Assembly (NCBI RefSeq): GCF_904846155.1
Contig: NZ_CAJGZP010000001.1
Location: 1,612,001 to 1,676,000 of the forward strand
Length of the DNA: 64,000 nt
Source of the DNA: Psychrobacter fulvigenes
GTDB lineage: Bacteria > Pseudomonadota > Gammaproteobacteria > Pseudomonadales > Moraxellaceae
Reading direction: 5' to 3'
Both the position numbers and the translations under genes were made by a program. Shown here piece after piece: positions 54,861-63,900 of this stretch; position 1 is the first letter of the stretch, and each line of letters opens with the position of its first letter. Under the pieces are notes generated by a model. The model was not told the DNA's origin. It worked only from the letters and a program-made list of their open reading frames with translations, and made no database searches.

Positions 54861-54896
54861 AGAAACCTCATACCTCTAAGGTAGTGGGTAGTTCAT
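54861..54896 (+). mobile_element. Solo IS200/IS605 right end (omega-RNA 3' end relic)
   Basis: AGAAACC, a hairpin (CC..TACCT, CTA loop, AGGTA..GGG) and GGTAGTTCAT match the right end of the TnpB element at 1098-1132 in order and spacing, although the stems differ in sequence. No tnpB or left end is nearby. It ends two bases before the mtfA ribosome site. Confidence 0.65.
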
Positions 54897-54907
54897 AGGA
54901 TAAAACC

Positions 54908-55651
54908 ATGTTTGAGATGATAAAAGACTGGCGCGAGCAGCGTATATTAGACAACAGCGAATTTACCACCGCCGACTGGAGCCAAGCTGCCAAGCGCATT
55001 GTGATACTTGATAGGCTAAATGAGGACGAAAGGACTCGTCTGTTTGAGTTGGCGACGTTATTCTTAGACGAAAAGTCGATTACCGGCGCGCAAGGCTTTG
55101 AAATTACAGATGCAGTTAGGCTATCTATTGCCTTACAAGCCTGCCTGCCGATTTTGAACCTAGGGCTTGAATGGTACAAAGGCTGGTCGTCTATTATCAT
55201 CTACCCTGGCTCTTACAAAAGCGCAACTAAAACCGTAGATGAGTTCGGTATCGTCCATGAGGGCACCCAACATCGTAGCGGAGAAGCGTGGCTGCGTGGC
55301 CCTGTCATTCTGTCATGGAAAGACGCCAAGCACTCAGGCGAGCGCGATGGTCACAACGTCGTCATTCATGAGTTTGTGCACAAGCTCGATATGCTCAATG
55401 GTAGCGCCAACGGCTTTCCGCCCATGCAGCCTGATATGGATCCCGAGCGTTGGACAACAATTATGAGCCGTGATTTTGAAGACTTCCAAAAGCATCGTAA
55501 ATCAGGACTGGATCGCTATGGTGCGACCAATCCAGCGGAGTTCTTTGCGGTGCTTAGTGAAGTGTTTTTTGAGACCCCGCAAAAGCTGGTAGACGCTTAT
55601 CCTGATATTTACGACATTATGGTGAAGTTTTTTCGGCAGACACCGATGTAA
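54908..55651 (+). CDS. mtfA: MtfA-type zinc peptidase
   Basis: A 247-residue cytoplasmic metallopeptidase of family M90. The zinc motif HEFVHKLD gives His154, Glu155 and His158, with a third ligand probably Glu211 in NPAEFFAVLSEVFFE. In E. coli MtfA binds the repressor Mlc and so controls ptsG; here the partner may differ. Upstream it is crowded by a mobile-element end whose last bases run into the AGGA ribosome site, so its native promoter may have been displaced. Terminator at 55729-55762. Confidence 0.93.
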   Translation: MFEMIKDWREQRILDNSEFTTADWSQAAKRIVILDRLNEDERTRLFELATLFLDEKSITGAQGFEITDAVRLSIALQACLPILNLGLEWYKGWSSIIIYPGSYKSATKTVDEFGIVHEGTQHRSGEAWLRGPVILSWKDAKHSGERDGHNVVIHEFVHKLDMLNGSANGFPPMQPDMDPERWTTIMSRDFEDFQKHRKSGLDRYGATNPAEFFAVLSEVFFETPQKLVDAYPDIYDIMVKFFRQTPM

Positions 55652-56052
55652 TCACAGTAGTTAAATAGATCAGAAATACTAGGGCGTGTTGAACATTTAG
55701 AAATAAAAGACAATGAATAGAAGACTGAGGCAGTGCATCGTATGTGATGCACTGTCTTTTTTGTTTTAACTTATTTTATTTTAACTTCAACGCTGGCAGG
55801 CATGAAAAACAAACAAAGTTAGATTGTTATAGACACCAGTGTGCACTCACAGTCAAAAACCCTGCACTGTCAGCCAATCTATTTGCCAAAAACCCCGTTA
55901 TAGTAAAAAAGCTTAGTCATTAGGATGGATGACAGCCAGACAAAGAATGAGGGTATTTGTAAACATAAACGGCCACATCGGCCTATTTTACATATTACTT
56001 TTACATAGTCTCTCATATCTTCTGATATAAATTACTAGACAGGGAGTCTCAC
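55652..56052. other. Intergenic region between mtfA and hyuB
   Basis: 401 bases. The first third contains the mtfA terminator; the rest is AT-rich hyuB upstream sequence with one small hairpin (GGCC ACATC GGCC near 55970). No other gene was recognised. Confidence 0.5.
55729..55762 (+). terminator. Terminator after mtfA
   Basis: GGCAGTGCATC pairs with GATGCACTGTC (one G-T pair) around GTATGT, then T6. Confidence 0.9.
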
Positions 56053-57816
56053 ATGAGCAACGCTCACACTTCAATTGATCCTATCACCTTGTCCGTCGTA
56101 CGAGGTGCCTTAGAAACGGCACAGCGCGAGATGACGACAACCTTAGAAAAAACCGCCCGCTCTAGTGTCTTCAACCTAGCTCACGATTACAGCAATGCGT
56201 TGTTTGATCATCTGCCTGAGATGATTTTGCAGGGTCAGGATATTCCTATTCATTTAGGTTCACTCATGCCAGCCATGAAAGCCGTTGCCGAATATTATGG
56301 CGATGATATTCATGAGGGCGATGTTATTTATCACAACGATCCTGTGATGATGGGCAGTCATATCCTAGATTGCTGTATGTATAAGCCCGTATTTTATCAG
56401 GGCGAGTTAGTATTTTGGACAGTGTGCAAAGGTCACGTCACGGATATCGGCGGCCCAGTACCTGCAGGCTATAACCCAGATGCCAAAGAGATATATGCCG
56501 AAGGCCTACGTATCCCGCCCATCAAAATCTGGGAAAAAGGCGTTAAACGCCGTGATGTCATCAACTTAATTCACAGTAATATGCGCTCTCGTCGCAACCA
56601 AGAAGGCGATCTCAACGCTCAGTTTGGTGCTTGTGCGGTTGGTGAGCGTAACATGATTGCGCTGCTAGACAAGTATGGCGTCGAGACAGTACGCGCGGCA
56701 ATTGAAGAGCTAAAAAACATGGCTGATACCCATATGCGCTCTTTAATCGCCTCTATCCCAGATGGTCAGTATCATGGCGAAGCGGTGTTGGAAGATTCAG
56801 GGCATGGTTTGGGCGACTTGACCATCAGCGCGGATATTGAGATTACAGACAGCGACGTGCACATCAAGATTACCAGTCCGCCGCAAGTGCCTTACTTTAT
56901 CAACTCCTACGCGGGCAACTCGATGTCTGGTGTGCTGCTGGGGCTGATGATGTTTGCACAGGTAGATCCACCATACAACGAAGGACTGTACCGCTGTGTC
57001 ACGGTGGACTTGGGCGAGCATGGCACGCTATGTAATGCCAAAGAGCCAGCTCCTCATGTCAACTGTACCACCACGCCGATGGAAACTTTGACTGATGCCG
57101 TACGTATGGCATTTGAAGATGCTGCCCCAGATCGGGTGATTGCCTCTTGGGGTCATGCCTCTGGCATCAATATCTCAGGTATCGACCCAAAGACGGGCGA
57201 GCAGTACGTCACCATGATTCTGGCCTCGATTATCTCTGGTGCGGGTGCTACTCAGCAGATGGACGGCTGGCATGCTTGTGGCCCATTGTGCTGCTTCGGT
57301 GCTCTGAGCTCAGGTGACATCGAGCTGCTCGAGTATCAGTATCCTATCTTGATTCATAAATACGGTCTGGCAGAAGACAGTGGCGGCGCTGGTGAGTACC
57401 GCGGCGGCTGCGGCACGGTATGGGAAGTTGAGCCATTGGGTCATGAGATGACAGTGGTGGCATTTGGTGAAGGCCGTGAGCATCCGACGATGGGCGCTGC
57501 AGGTGCGGAGCAAATCTCACCTGAGCTGAAGCTAGGACGCTTGGAGATTATCCATAAAGACGGTGTCACTGACCTATATAAGCAAAACACCGTGACCGAA
57601 ATCCAACCTGGTGACCGTGCGCGTAATACCAACCCTGGCGGTGGCGGCTACGGCAGCTCGTTTGTTCGACCCATTCCAGCCGTATTAAAAGACGTACAAG
57701 AAAGAATCATATCAGTAGCAGCGGCTAAGACTGAATACGGGGTAGTGATTGACCCACAAACACTGGCAGTCAATGAAGCCGAAACAGAGGCGCTGCGTCG
57801 TAAGCTGACGGCATAG
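56053..57816 (+). CDS. hyuB: Hydantoinase B / oxoprolinase family protein
   Basis: A 587-residue beta-type subunit of the ATP-dependent hydantoinase, oxoprolinase and acetone-carboxylase superfamily. Segments conserved in HyuB include DYSNALFD, HNDPVMMGSHILD (about 95-107), CKGHVTDIGGP (about 125-135), RSRRNQEGDLNAQ and PGGGGYG near the end (NTNPGGGGYGSSF). Many Asp/His residues fit metal binding. It works with HyuA, encoded 85 bases downstream, and an AraC-type regulator lies after. The substrate (hydantoin, oxoproline or a ketone) is not deducible; N-methylhydantoinase is one candidate. Confidence 0.9.
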   Translation: MSNAHTSIDPITLSVVRGALETAQREMTTTLEKTARSSVFNLAHDYSNALFDHLPEMILQGQDIPIHLGSLMPAMKAVAEYYGDDIHEGDVIYHNDPVMMGSHILDCCMYKPVFYQGELVFWTVCKGHVTDIGGPVPAGYNPDAKEIYAEGLRIPPIKIWEKGVKRRDVINLIHSNMRSRRNQEGDLNAQFGACAVGERNMIALLDKYGVETVRAAIEELKNMADTHMRSLIASIPDGQYHGEAVLEDSGHGLGDLTISADIEITDSDVHIKITSPPQVPYFINSYAGNSMSGVLLGLMMFAQVDPPYNEGLYRCVTVDLGEHGTLCNAKEPAPHVNCTTTPMETLTDAVRMAFEDAAPDRVIASWGHASGINISGIDPKTGEQYVTMILASIISGAGATQQMDGWHACGPLCCFGALSSGDIELLEYQYPILIHKYGLAEDSGGAGEYRGGCGTVWEVEPLGHEMTVVAFGEGREHPTMGAAGAEQISPELKLGRLEIIHKDGVTDLYKQNTVTEIQPGDRARNTNPGGGGYGSSFVRPIPAVLKDVQERIISVAAAKTEYGVVIDPQTLAVNEAETEALRRKLTA

Positions 57817-57901
57817 CTATATCAAAATCAAATGGTATTAAATGACCAAATGACATTACGATACTGAACTGATATCAAATAATTTGAGTTAAGGATGACT
57901 T

Positions 57902-59983
57902 ATGAAAAATGATTTCCGAATTGGCGTCGACGCTGGCGGGACGTTCACTGACTTTGTACTGGCAGAAAAAAGCGGCGACGTGCATCTGTTCAAAGCCCCT
58001 TCCACGCCTGAAGACGGCACCTTGGCCATTGCCAATGGCCTACAGCAGATCGCCACCCAGTTTGACCGTTCTATCGAAGAGATTATCCAAGCCTGTGACC
58101 TATGTATCAATGGTACAACTGTGGCGCTCAACGCCTTGATTCAGATGAAAGGTGTGAAAGTTGGACTATTATGTACCAAAGGTCACGAAGACAGTATCGA
58201 GATACGCTTAGGGCATAAGGAGGAAGGGCACCGCTATGATGCCAGTTACCCGCCAGCGCCACAAATCGCCACCCGTGATCGCCGCTTTCCCATTCGTGGT
58301 CGTATCTTAGCTGACGGTACTGAGCATGAACCACTAAATGAGCAAGACGTCCTCGATGCCATCAAAGTGTTGAAAGAAAAAGACGTCAAGGCAGTGGCCA
58401 TCTCTTTTGTCTGGTCTATTCGCAATACCCAGCATGAGCAGCGCGCAAAGGAGCTGGTAGAGCAGCATATGCCAGGGGTGTTTGTCTGCTGTGGCAGTGA
58501 AGTATATCCACAAATTAAGGAATATACCCGCACCTCAACGACGCTGGTGAATGCCTACCTAAGTCCAGTTATGGCCTCTTATGTCCATAAGATCGATGAT
58601 TATTTTAAGGCGTTAGGCGCAGAGCAGCCCGTGCGTTATTTTCAGTCCAATGGCGGGCTTGCGGTTGGCGAGATCATGCGTGAACGGGCGGTGAATGCCA
58701 TCAACTCAGGCCCAGCGTCAGCACCACAAGCGGGTCTATATATCGCCAGTCCTTTTGGTATTGACGATATCATCACCGTTGATATGGGCGGCACGTCTTT
58801 TGACATCACCATGGCAAAATCAGGTAGAACCAGTCTCAACCGCGATATAGATTTTTTACGTAATCGCATTGGCGTGCCGATGATTCATGTCGAGACCTTG
58901 GGCGCAGGCGGCGGCTCTATTGGTCATGTCAATACCTTTGGTATGTTAGAAGTCGGCCCTCAAAGTGCTGGCGCCACCCCTGGGCCGGCGTGTTATGGTA
59001 AAGGTGGCGAGCAGCCAACGGTGACTGATGCCAACTTGGTATTGGGTTATCTACAGCCAAATGCGGTGTTAGGCGGTAGTGTGACCTTGGATAAAGAAAA
59101 AGCAGTACAAGCGGTACAGACGCACATTGCTGATCCACTGAAGATTGATCTGGCTCACGCGGCTTTTGGTATCAGTGCCATCGTCAACCAAAACATGTCC
59201 AATGCGATTCGCCGTATTACTATTGAAAAAGGTTATGACCCGCGTGACTTTACCCTGATATGTGCTGGCGGCGCTGGTGGTATGCATATTATCGCGCTTG
59301 CTGAAGAGATGGGTATTCGCACTATCTTAATCCCCAAGATAGCTTCTTGCCTGTGCGCCTTTGGCCAAATCATCTCTGATATCAAGTATAACTACTTGGC
59401 GACACAAATGATGATCATCGCCCCCGAGGCTGATTTGCACGATCTCAATGCAAAACTACAAGAGCTCGAAGAGCAGGGCGTACAAAAACTACTCGAAGAT
59501 GGCTTTACAGATGAAGACATCTCTATCGAACGTACCATGGAGATGCGCTACGTCGGTCAGGTACATGAATGTAATGTGCTGATACCAAACGGCAAGCTCG
59601 ATGCTGAGAGCGTGCAAACCATCTTGGAGTCGTTTCATCAGCGTCACAAAGAGTTGTATACCTATGATGAGCGTGATAGTAAGGTTGAGCTAGTCAATAT
59701 CGAAGTGGCGGTGATTGGTAAGATTAGTAAGCCAAAGCTACCAACTCTGCCTGCCCAGCAAGGTGACATCAGCCAAGCTCAGATTGACAGTCGTAAGATG
59801 TTATTTGATCAATCTTATGACTGGATCGACACGCCTATCTATGATGGCGAACAGTTCGGAGCTGGCGCTGTGGTCACTGGCCCTGCGCTTATTCAAGAGC
59901 CAACCACGACTCTGGTGATTAAGGACGGCTGGCAAGCAGAGCTACATGAGACTGGGACCTATAAGTTGACCAGAGCGGCATAA
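57902..59983 (+). CDS. hyuA: Hydantoinase A / oxoprolinase family protein
   Basis: A 693-residue ATP-binding subunit. The N-terminal GVDAGGTFTDFVLA (8-21) is the actin-like phosphate loop. VDMGGTSFDITMA (about 295-307) is a second nucleotide motif, and LGAGGGSIGHV and GATPGPACYG follow. The late segment LICAGGAGGMH is typical. Length fits HyuA. AAGGATGACTT precedes the ATG. It is probably co-transcribed with hyuB and closed by a terminator at 60014. Which ring or ketone is phosphorylated and opened cannot be read from sequence. Confidence 0.92.
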   Translation: MKNDFRIGVDAGGTFTDFVLAEKSGDVHLFKAPSTPEDGTLAIANGLQQIATQFDRSIEEIIQACDLCINGTTVALNALIQMKGVKVGLLCTKGHEDSIEIRLGHKEEGHRYDASYPPAPQIATRDRRFPIRGRILADGTEHEPLNEQDVLDAIKVLKEKDVKAVAISFVWSIRNTQHEQRAKELVEQHMPGVFVCCGSEVYPQIKEYTRTSTTLVNAYLSPVMASYVHKIDDYFKALGAEQPVRYFQSNGGLAVGEIMRERAVNAINSGPASAPQAGLYIASPFGIDDIITVDMGGTSFDITMAKSGRTSLNRDIDFLRNRIGVPMIHVETLGAGGGSIGHVNTFGMLEVGPQSAGATPGPACYGKGGEQPTVTDANLVLGYLQPNAVLGGSVTLDKEKAVQAVQTHIADPLKIDLAHAAFGISAIVNQNMSNAIRRITIEKGYDPRDFTLICAGGAGGMHIIALAEEMGIRTILIPKIASCLCAFGQIISDIKYNYLATQMMIIAPEADLHDLNAKLQELEEQGVQKLLEDGFTDEDISIERTMEMRYVGQVHECNVLIPNGKLDAESVQTILESFHQRHKELYTYDERDSKVELVNIEVAVIGKISKPKLPTLPAQQGDISQAQIDSRKMLFDQSYDWIDTPIYDGEQFGAGAVVTGPALIQEPTTTLVIKDGWQAELHETGTYKLTRAA

Positions 59984-60013
59984 AACAAAATTTAAGCTTT
60001 ATATTAATGTTAA

Positions 60014-60056
60014 GGCGTCAGGTATTGAACAGCGTTCAGTTCCTGACGCCTTTTTT
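60014..60056 (+). terminator. Terminator after hyuA
   Basis: GGCGTCAGG pairs perfectly with CCTGACGCC around an imperfectly pairing loop (GAAC and GTTC), then T6. Confidence 0.92.
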
Positions 60057-60144
60057 GGCTTTATTTAGAATATAAAAGAGAATCGTTCATTATTAACTGC
60101 TAGGATATCAGTACAGTTGTGTACCAATTACTGAGTATTCAAGG

Positions 60145-60858
60145 ATGACTGCAAATCACAAGCCAAACAACCCTCAATACACTGATCAAAATCCATCAGT
60201 TGAGTTATCGGTCACTGTCAAGGATACCTTAGATGATAAGAGTGTCTTAGACGCCCCTGTGTTAGCGATACCACCGATAGATAAGGTACAGACACTGGAC
60301 GCACTTGACTGGAAGCGCACCATTAATGATACTTATTTTGATCTTGATGTCAGCTTCAGGCAGCCAAATAAGTTTTCTGGTTTTTTGCAGCATTCTAAGC
60401 TGTTAGACATAGGCGTGTCGCGTTATTATGCTAATACGGTACACTATGATCGCGGTGTGCAGAGCTCTGATTATACTGACGACAGTATTTTGATTACGTT
60501 TCCTATCACAGGCGATGTGCATTTTGCCCAAAAAGGACGGCAGCTGACTTCTAAGCCTGGGCAGTTCTTTATTGAGCTATCCAACTTACCTTACGAGTTT
60601 TACCATCTGCATGAAGCGTCGCTATATGTGATCAAAGTACCGCTCGCATTACTCACTGCGCAAATACGCACCATAGAGCGCCAGTTTGCGCGTAGCTTAT
60701 CTATCGATGAAGGCGCTGGCAGGCTACTGGTTTTTCAGATGCGGCAAATACTGGAGTTTATGCAGAGCCATCAGCTGGACGATTTGGAGATCAAAATATT
60801 AGAGCAGCAGCTACTAAATCTCATTGTACTCACCTTAGCGCACCTAAAGAAGTCATGA
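60145..60858 (+). CDS. AraC-type regulator, N-terminal ligand domain part
   Basis: A 237-residue protein that matches only the effector-binding half of AraC/XylS regulators of the AraC-binding-2 type (LDALDWKRTINDTYFDLDVSF, the RYYANTVHYDRG region and LITFPITGDVHFAQKGRQ). It stops at TGA 60856-60858, and the DNA-binding half starts in another frame in the overlap ATGATGA. In relatives both parts form one chain of about 320-350 residues. It may be a frameshifted gene, or two coupled proteins. It lies after hyuA and probably controls hyuBA. The AAGG before the ATG is very close, so the start is uncertain. Confidence 0.7.
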   Translation: MTANHKPNNPQYTDQNPSVELSVTVKDTLDDKSVLDAPVLAIPPIDKVQTLDALDWKRTINDTYFDLDVSFRQPNKFSGFLQHSKLLDIGVSRYYANTVHYDRGVQSSDYTDDSILITFPITGDVHFAQKGRQLTSKPGQFFIELSNLPYEFYHLHEASLYVIKVPLALLTAQIRTIERQFARSLSIDEGAGRLLVFQMRQILEFMQSHQLDDLEIKILEQQLLNLIVLTLAHLKKS

Positions 60859-61196
60859 TGAGTAACACTTCTTCTATACAGTCGGTGCATTTAAAGCGTA
60901 TCGAGCATTACGTATATTTGAACTTAGAAAACCCTGCTTTGACCCCAAAAAAAGTCGCCACTGCTTGCCATATTTCTGTCAGATACCTGCACAAGCTTTT
61001 TGCTGACCTGCCTTATAGTTTTTCAGAGTGGGTAAAAGAGCTGCGTCTAAAACAAGCCAATCATATTTTAAAGAGTAAAAGTTATGTGACCATTGAGGAA
61101 GTCGCTCATAAAGTAGGCTATGGCGATCAAAGTTACTTTTCGCGTATCTATAAACAGTACTTTGGTTATACGCCTCGGGATACGCCCAAAACGTGA
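60855..61196 (+). CDS. AraC-type DNA-binding domain protein (split partner)
   Basis: A 113-residue protein consisting of the two helix-turn-helix units of AraC family proteins: the first in PKKVATACHISVRYLHKLF and the second in TIEEVAHKVGYGDQSYFSRIY, ending KQYFGYTPRD. It overlaps the upstream gene by four bases (ATGA), so it could be made by translational coupling. AraC domains alone can bind DNA (as MarA and SoxS), so a separate function is possible, but loss of ligand control through a frameshift is equally so. Confidence 0.75.
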   Translation: MMSNTSSIQSVHLKRIEHYVYLNLENPALTPKKVATACHISVRYLHKLFADLPYSFSEWVKELRLKQANHILKSKSYVTIEEVAHKVGYGDQSYFSRIYKQYFGYTPRDTPKT

Positions 61197-61368
61197 TAAT
61201 AAGGTATTGTTAAGGCTATACTGGCAAACTTGAGATTAAGTCATAATATAACTTCTATACCTATATATGTAAAAATATGAATATATAGTATAAAAGACAG
61301 CAAAAAAGGGCAATGCATCACACAAGACGAACGTACTGCCTTCTTTAATCATCTAAATAATTAAGCAT

Positions 61369-62043
61369 CTATACTGTCCACTGCTCATTAATAATAGCAA
61401 CTAGGTAGCGTTTTCCCTGATACTCATCAAACACCAAACGCATGATGCGCCAGTCCATACCGTCAAACTCTTCTGTTCCCTTATAGTAAAACTCAACAAA
61501 TTCTGAGTTTTGATATATGTTTTTTAAGTTGTTTATCATGTTTCCGTTTTGCTTAAACTCATTAACACTCAGGGTAGATTCATTAAACTTATCAGCATCG
61601 ACCCAAGTCTCCAAATAATCAGGTAGTGGAATGACCAAGGGATCGCCAGTACCGTCACGTTCACCCCAAGTAAAGCGAATTTTAGATTCTTGTAGATATT
61701 GGGCAAACTGTGCAGGACTGAAGACTTTATCTGACTCTGGACGTACATAGGCATACATCGAAAAACGCACACCGCGAGTTGGATGGATGTCGTTGGTGAT
61801 TCTGGCATAGTCGTTATTGGCAAGCGCACGTTGGATACGTAATGCTTGCTGTCTAAGCGTTTGCTGACTCATGTCAGAGACGACAGGCGCTGATGAATTG
61901 CCGTTTTGATGATTGGGAATGGTCGTGTTGGACTCAGCAGAAGATTGACAGCCAGTTGCAGTTAGGATGGATGCGAAACACACAGCAGCAGATAACTTAT
62001 ATAGACAAGACTTAGAGATACTAAGGCAAGATGACGGCATCAT
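61369..62043 (-). CDS. Lipoprotein of unknown function
   Basis: A 224-residue exported lipoprotein. The N-terminal hydrophobic segment ends in the lipobox ATGC with Cys32, followed by a Ser/Asn-rich linker (33-55). The globular part contains YARITNDIHPTRGVRFSMYAYV and YYKGTEEFDGMDWRIMRLVF, a pattern seen in small conserved proteins of Moraxellaceae-type genomes, but I do not recognise a named family. It stands alone, reading leftward, with no clear operon partner. Confidence 0.7.
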   Translation of the reverse strand: MMPSSCLSISKSCLYKLSAAVCFASILTATGCQSSAESNTTIPNHQNGNSSAPVVSDMSQQTLRQQALRIQRALANNDYARITNDIHPTRGVRFSMYAYVRPESDKVFSPAQFAQYLQESKIRFTWGERDGTGDPLVIPLPDYLETWVDADKFNESTLSVNEFKQNGNMINNLKNIYQNSEFVEFYYKGTEEFDGMDWRIMRLVFDEYQGKRYLVAIINEQWTV

Positions 62044-62643
62044 AAAAATATCCTTATCGTAACTAAATTAAGTTAATTGAAATTATAATCAGTACTGCAA
62101 TAAGCTTTGATTGAACAATGCTTGCTTAAGCGTACAATGAATATCCTTACTAAATTAGCAAACATTAGGAGGGAGTTTTGTAATATTTGGTTTACAGAAT
62201 ACTCTCAAAGCCGTTGGTTTGTTTTCGCATAATGTATATTATGTTAAATAGACTCTATTTGTGATTAGGCTCAGAAGTTTTTTTATTATATTTATCAGTT
62301 ATTTATATAGGACACTGTATCCATAGGAACTTTGTTTCAGATTTATCTTGTTACTGTCACTCTTGCTCTGCATTGTTGCTAATATCACTGATTCTTATAT
62401 CAACTCATACGCCGGCAATGTTCTGTTTAAATCTCACGCCATTGAGGTGCCTTCGTATCTTCTGCTGTACTCTGCCGATTGCTTAACCAAAATTGGTCTA
62501 TGAAAAATGCTATGAGACTATCTTTGATTTTGATACTGCTTGTAAAACCTCTTGTAGTATCTACACTGGTACCAAAGACAGTTATTAAATACTATCTACT
62601 GTTACTTGATAATCAGTGATATCAGTCTGATTAATATTTATTT
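62044..62643. other. Intergenic region before LysR gene
   Basis: 600 AT-rich bases. The first bases hold the lipoprotein gene promoter. Two adjacent short frames at 62348-62503 and 62500-62619 overlap by ATGA but have no convincing ribosome site. No repeat or RNA structure was recognised. Confidence 0.4.
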
Positions 62644-63552
62644 TCATGATGCTTCCTCTTTTATCCTCTCAACCAAAAAGTCTACCGCCGCTTTTACTTT
62701 TGGCACTAAATAGCGCTGCTTTTGATACAGCAAATACACGGCCATATCAGCATGTTGCGTAATCGCCAGTTCATGCTCAAACTTAAGCGCTTGCAACTGC
62801 CCTGACTCAAGATAAGACGCTAATGCCCAGCGAGTTGACATCAGAATGCCCTCACCCTCACAAGCTTTTCTCGCCAGCCACGGCCCATTATTTGAAATCG
62901 CAACCGCTGGTCCTGAGACATCATGCCATTGACCATCCACATGACATAACCAAGGCGTTGGCCCTGTCGGCGCTTTAAAATACAGACCGTTATGTTGCTT
63001 TAACTCCATCACATTTTTAGGCATACCGTATTTTTCTAAATAACTTGGTGAAGCGACAGGGATAAACCCATTATCCATGAGCCTTATCGCTAATACACGC
63101 TCATTGGGTGCGTAACCACCACGAATAGCGATATCAACATCGTCCCGCCCCAGCGTTGACAATTCATCACTTAAGCTGACATCTAGGACAATCTCGGGGT
63201 ATAACGCGCTAAATTCATCCAACAATGGCAGTAGGATTTTTTCACCAAAGCCCACCATCGAGCTGATGCGCAAACGTCCCATTGGCGTGGTTTGGTAACT
63301 GCGCACCGTTTCATGGCTTTGTTTTAATTGACTTAATATTTGCTGTACATCGTTATAGTAAATCTGCCCCACTTCTGTCAGTTTGACGATGCGGGTCGAA
63401 CGCTTTAATAACGTCGCACCCAAACTCTTTTCTAAATCAGCGACTCGCCTTGAGAGCGATGAGGGCGGCACATCAAACACTTTTGCCGCTTTGGTAAAGC
63501 TGCCCGTTTCGGCGACTTTACTGAAATAACGTATTGCCCGTAATTGATCCAA
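62644..63552 (-). CDS. LysR-family transcriptional regulator
   Basis: A 302-residue regulator. The HTH is IRYFSKVAETGSFTKAAKVF, then PPSSLSRRVADLEKSLG (about 6-43), followed by an effector domain of the CrgA-like group. The start is probably a TTG at 63552, with GGGAG seven bases before it and family members beginning MDQLRA. It is divergent from a gene at 63901 and an inverted repeat with LysR-type spacing lies between them, so it probably controls that gene. Confidence 0.9.
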   Translation of the reverse strand: MDQLRAIRYFSKVAETGSFTKAAKVFDVPPSSLSRRVADLEKSLGATLLKRSTRIVKLTEVGQIYYNDVQQILSQLKQSHETVRSYQTTPMGRLRISSMVGFGEKILLPLLDEFSALYPEIVLDVSLSDELSTLGRDDVDIAIRGGYAPNERVLAIRLMDNGFIPVASPSYLEKYGMPKNVMELKQHNGLYFKAPTGPTPWLCHVDGQWHDVSGPAVAISNNGPWLARKACEGEGILMSTRWALASYLESGQLQALKFEHELAITQHADMAVYLLYQKQRYLVPKVKAAVDFLVERIKEEAS

Positions 63553-63900
63553 CTCACTTCTCCCTTTAAGAAACAATCATCAATAATTAGCTTTTAAGAA
63601 GCATCTACGCATTTTCGCTTTATTATTGTCTTAAAAGCAATAGTGATTCACATTTACCCTTATATACAAGCCAATTAAAACCAGTAATAATAGATTCAAC
63701 TTAGACATTGCAGCCTTAGTTTCGTTTCTTTGGCAGTAAAAACAACAATCACACTAATAGTGGAAAAGTGACTAATACCGAATAGCATTTATCAATCGAA
63801 GCACTCAAACTAAGCTCTATCTAAATTCAATAACACATACTTTGACCAATCTGAAATTGATTGGTTTAACACCCTTAATTATTTGCAGGAGCAAAACACA
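63553..63900. promoter_or_regulatory. Divergent LysR-oxidoreductase control region
   Basis: 348 bases holding both divergent promoters. An inverted repeat, ACCAATC TGAAATT GATTGGT (63845-63865), lies about 35 bases before the right-hand gene; it fits the T-N11-A layout of LysR binding sites. Confidence 0.5.

Noticed and set aside
61280..61350. Possible terminator after the lipoprotein gene (GGGCA/TGCC)
   Set aside because: Loop too long and pairing too weak to call.
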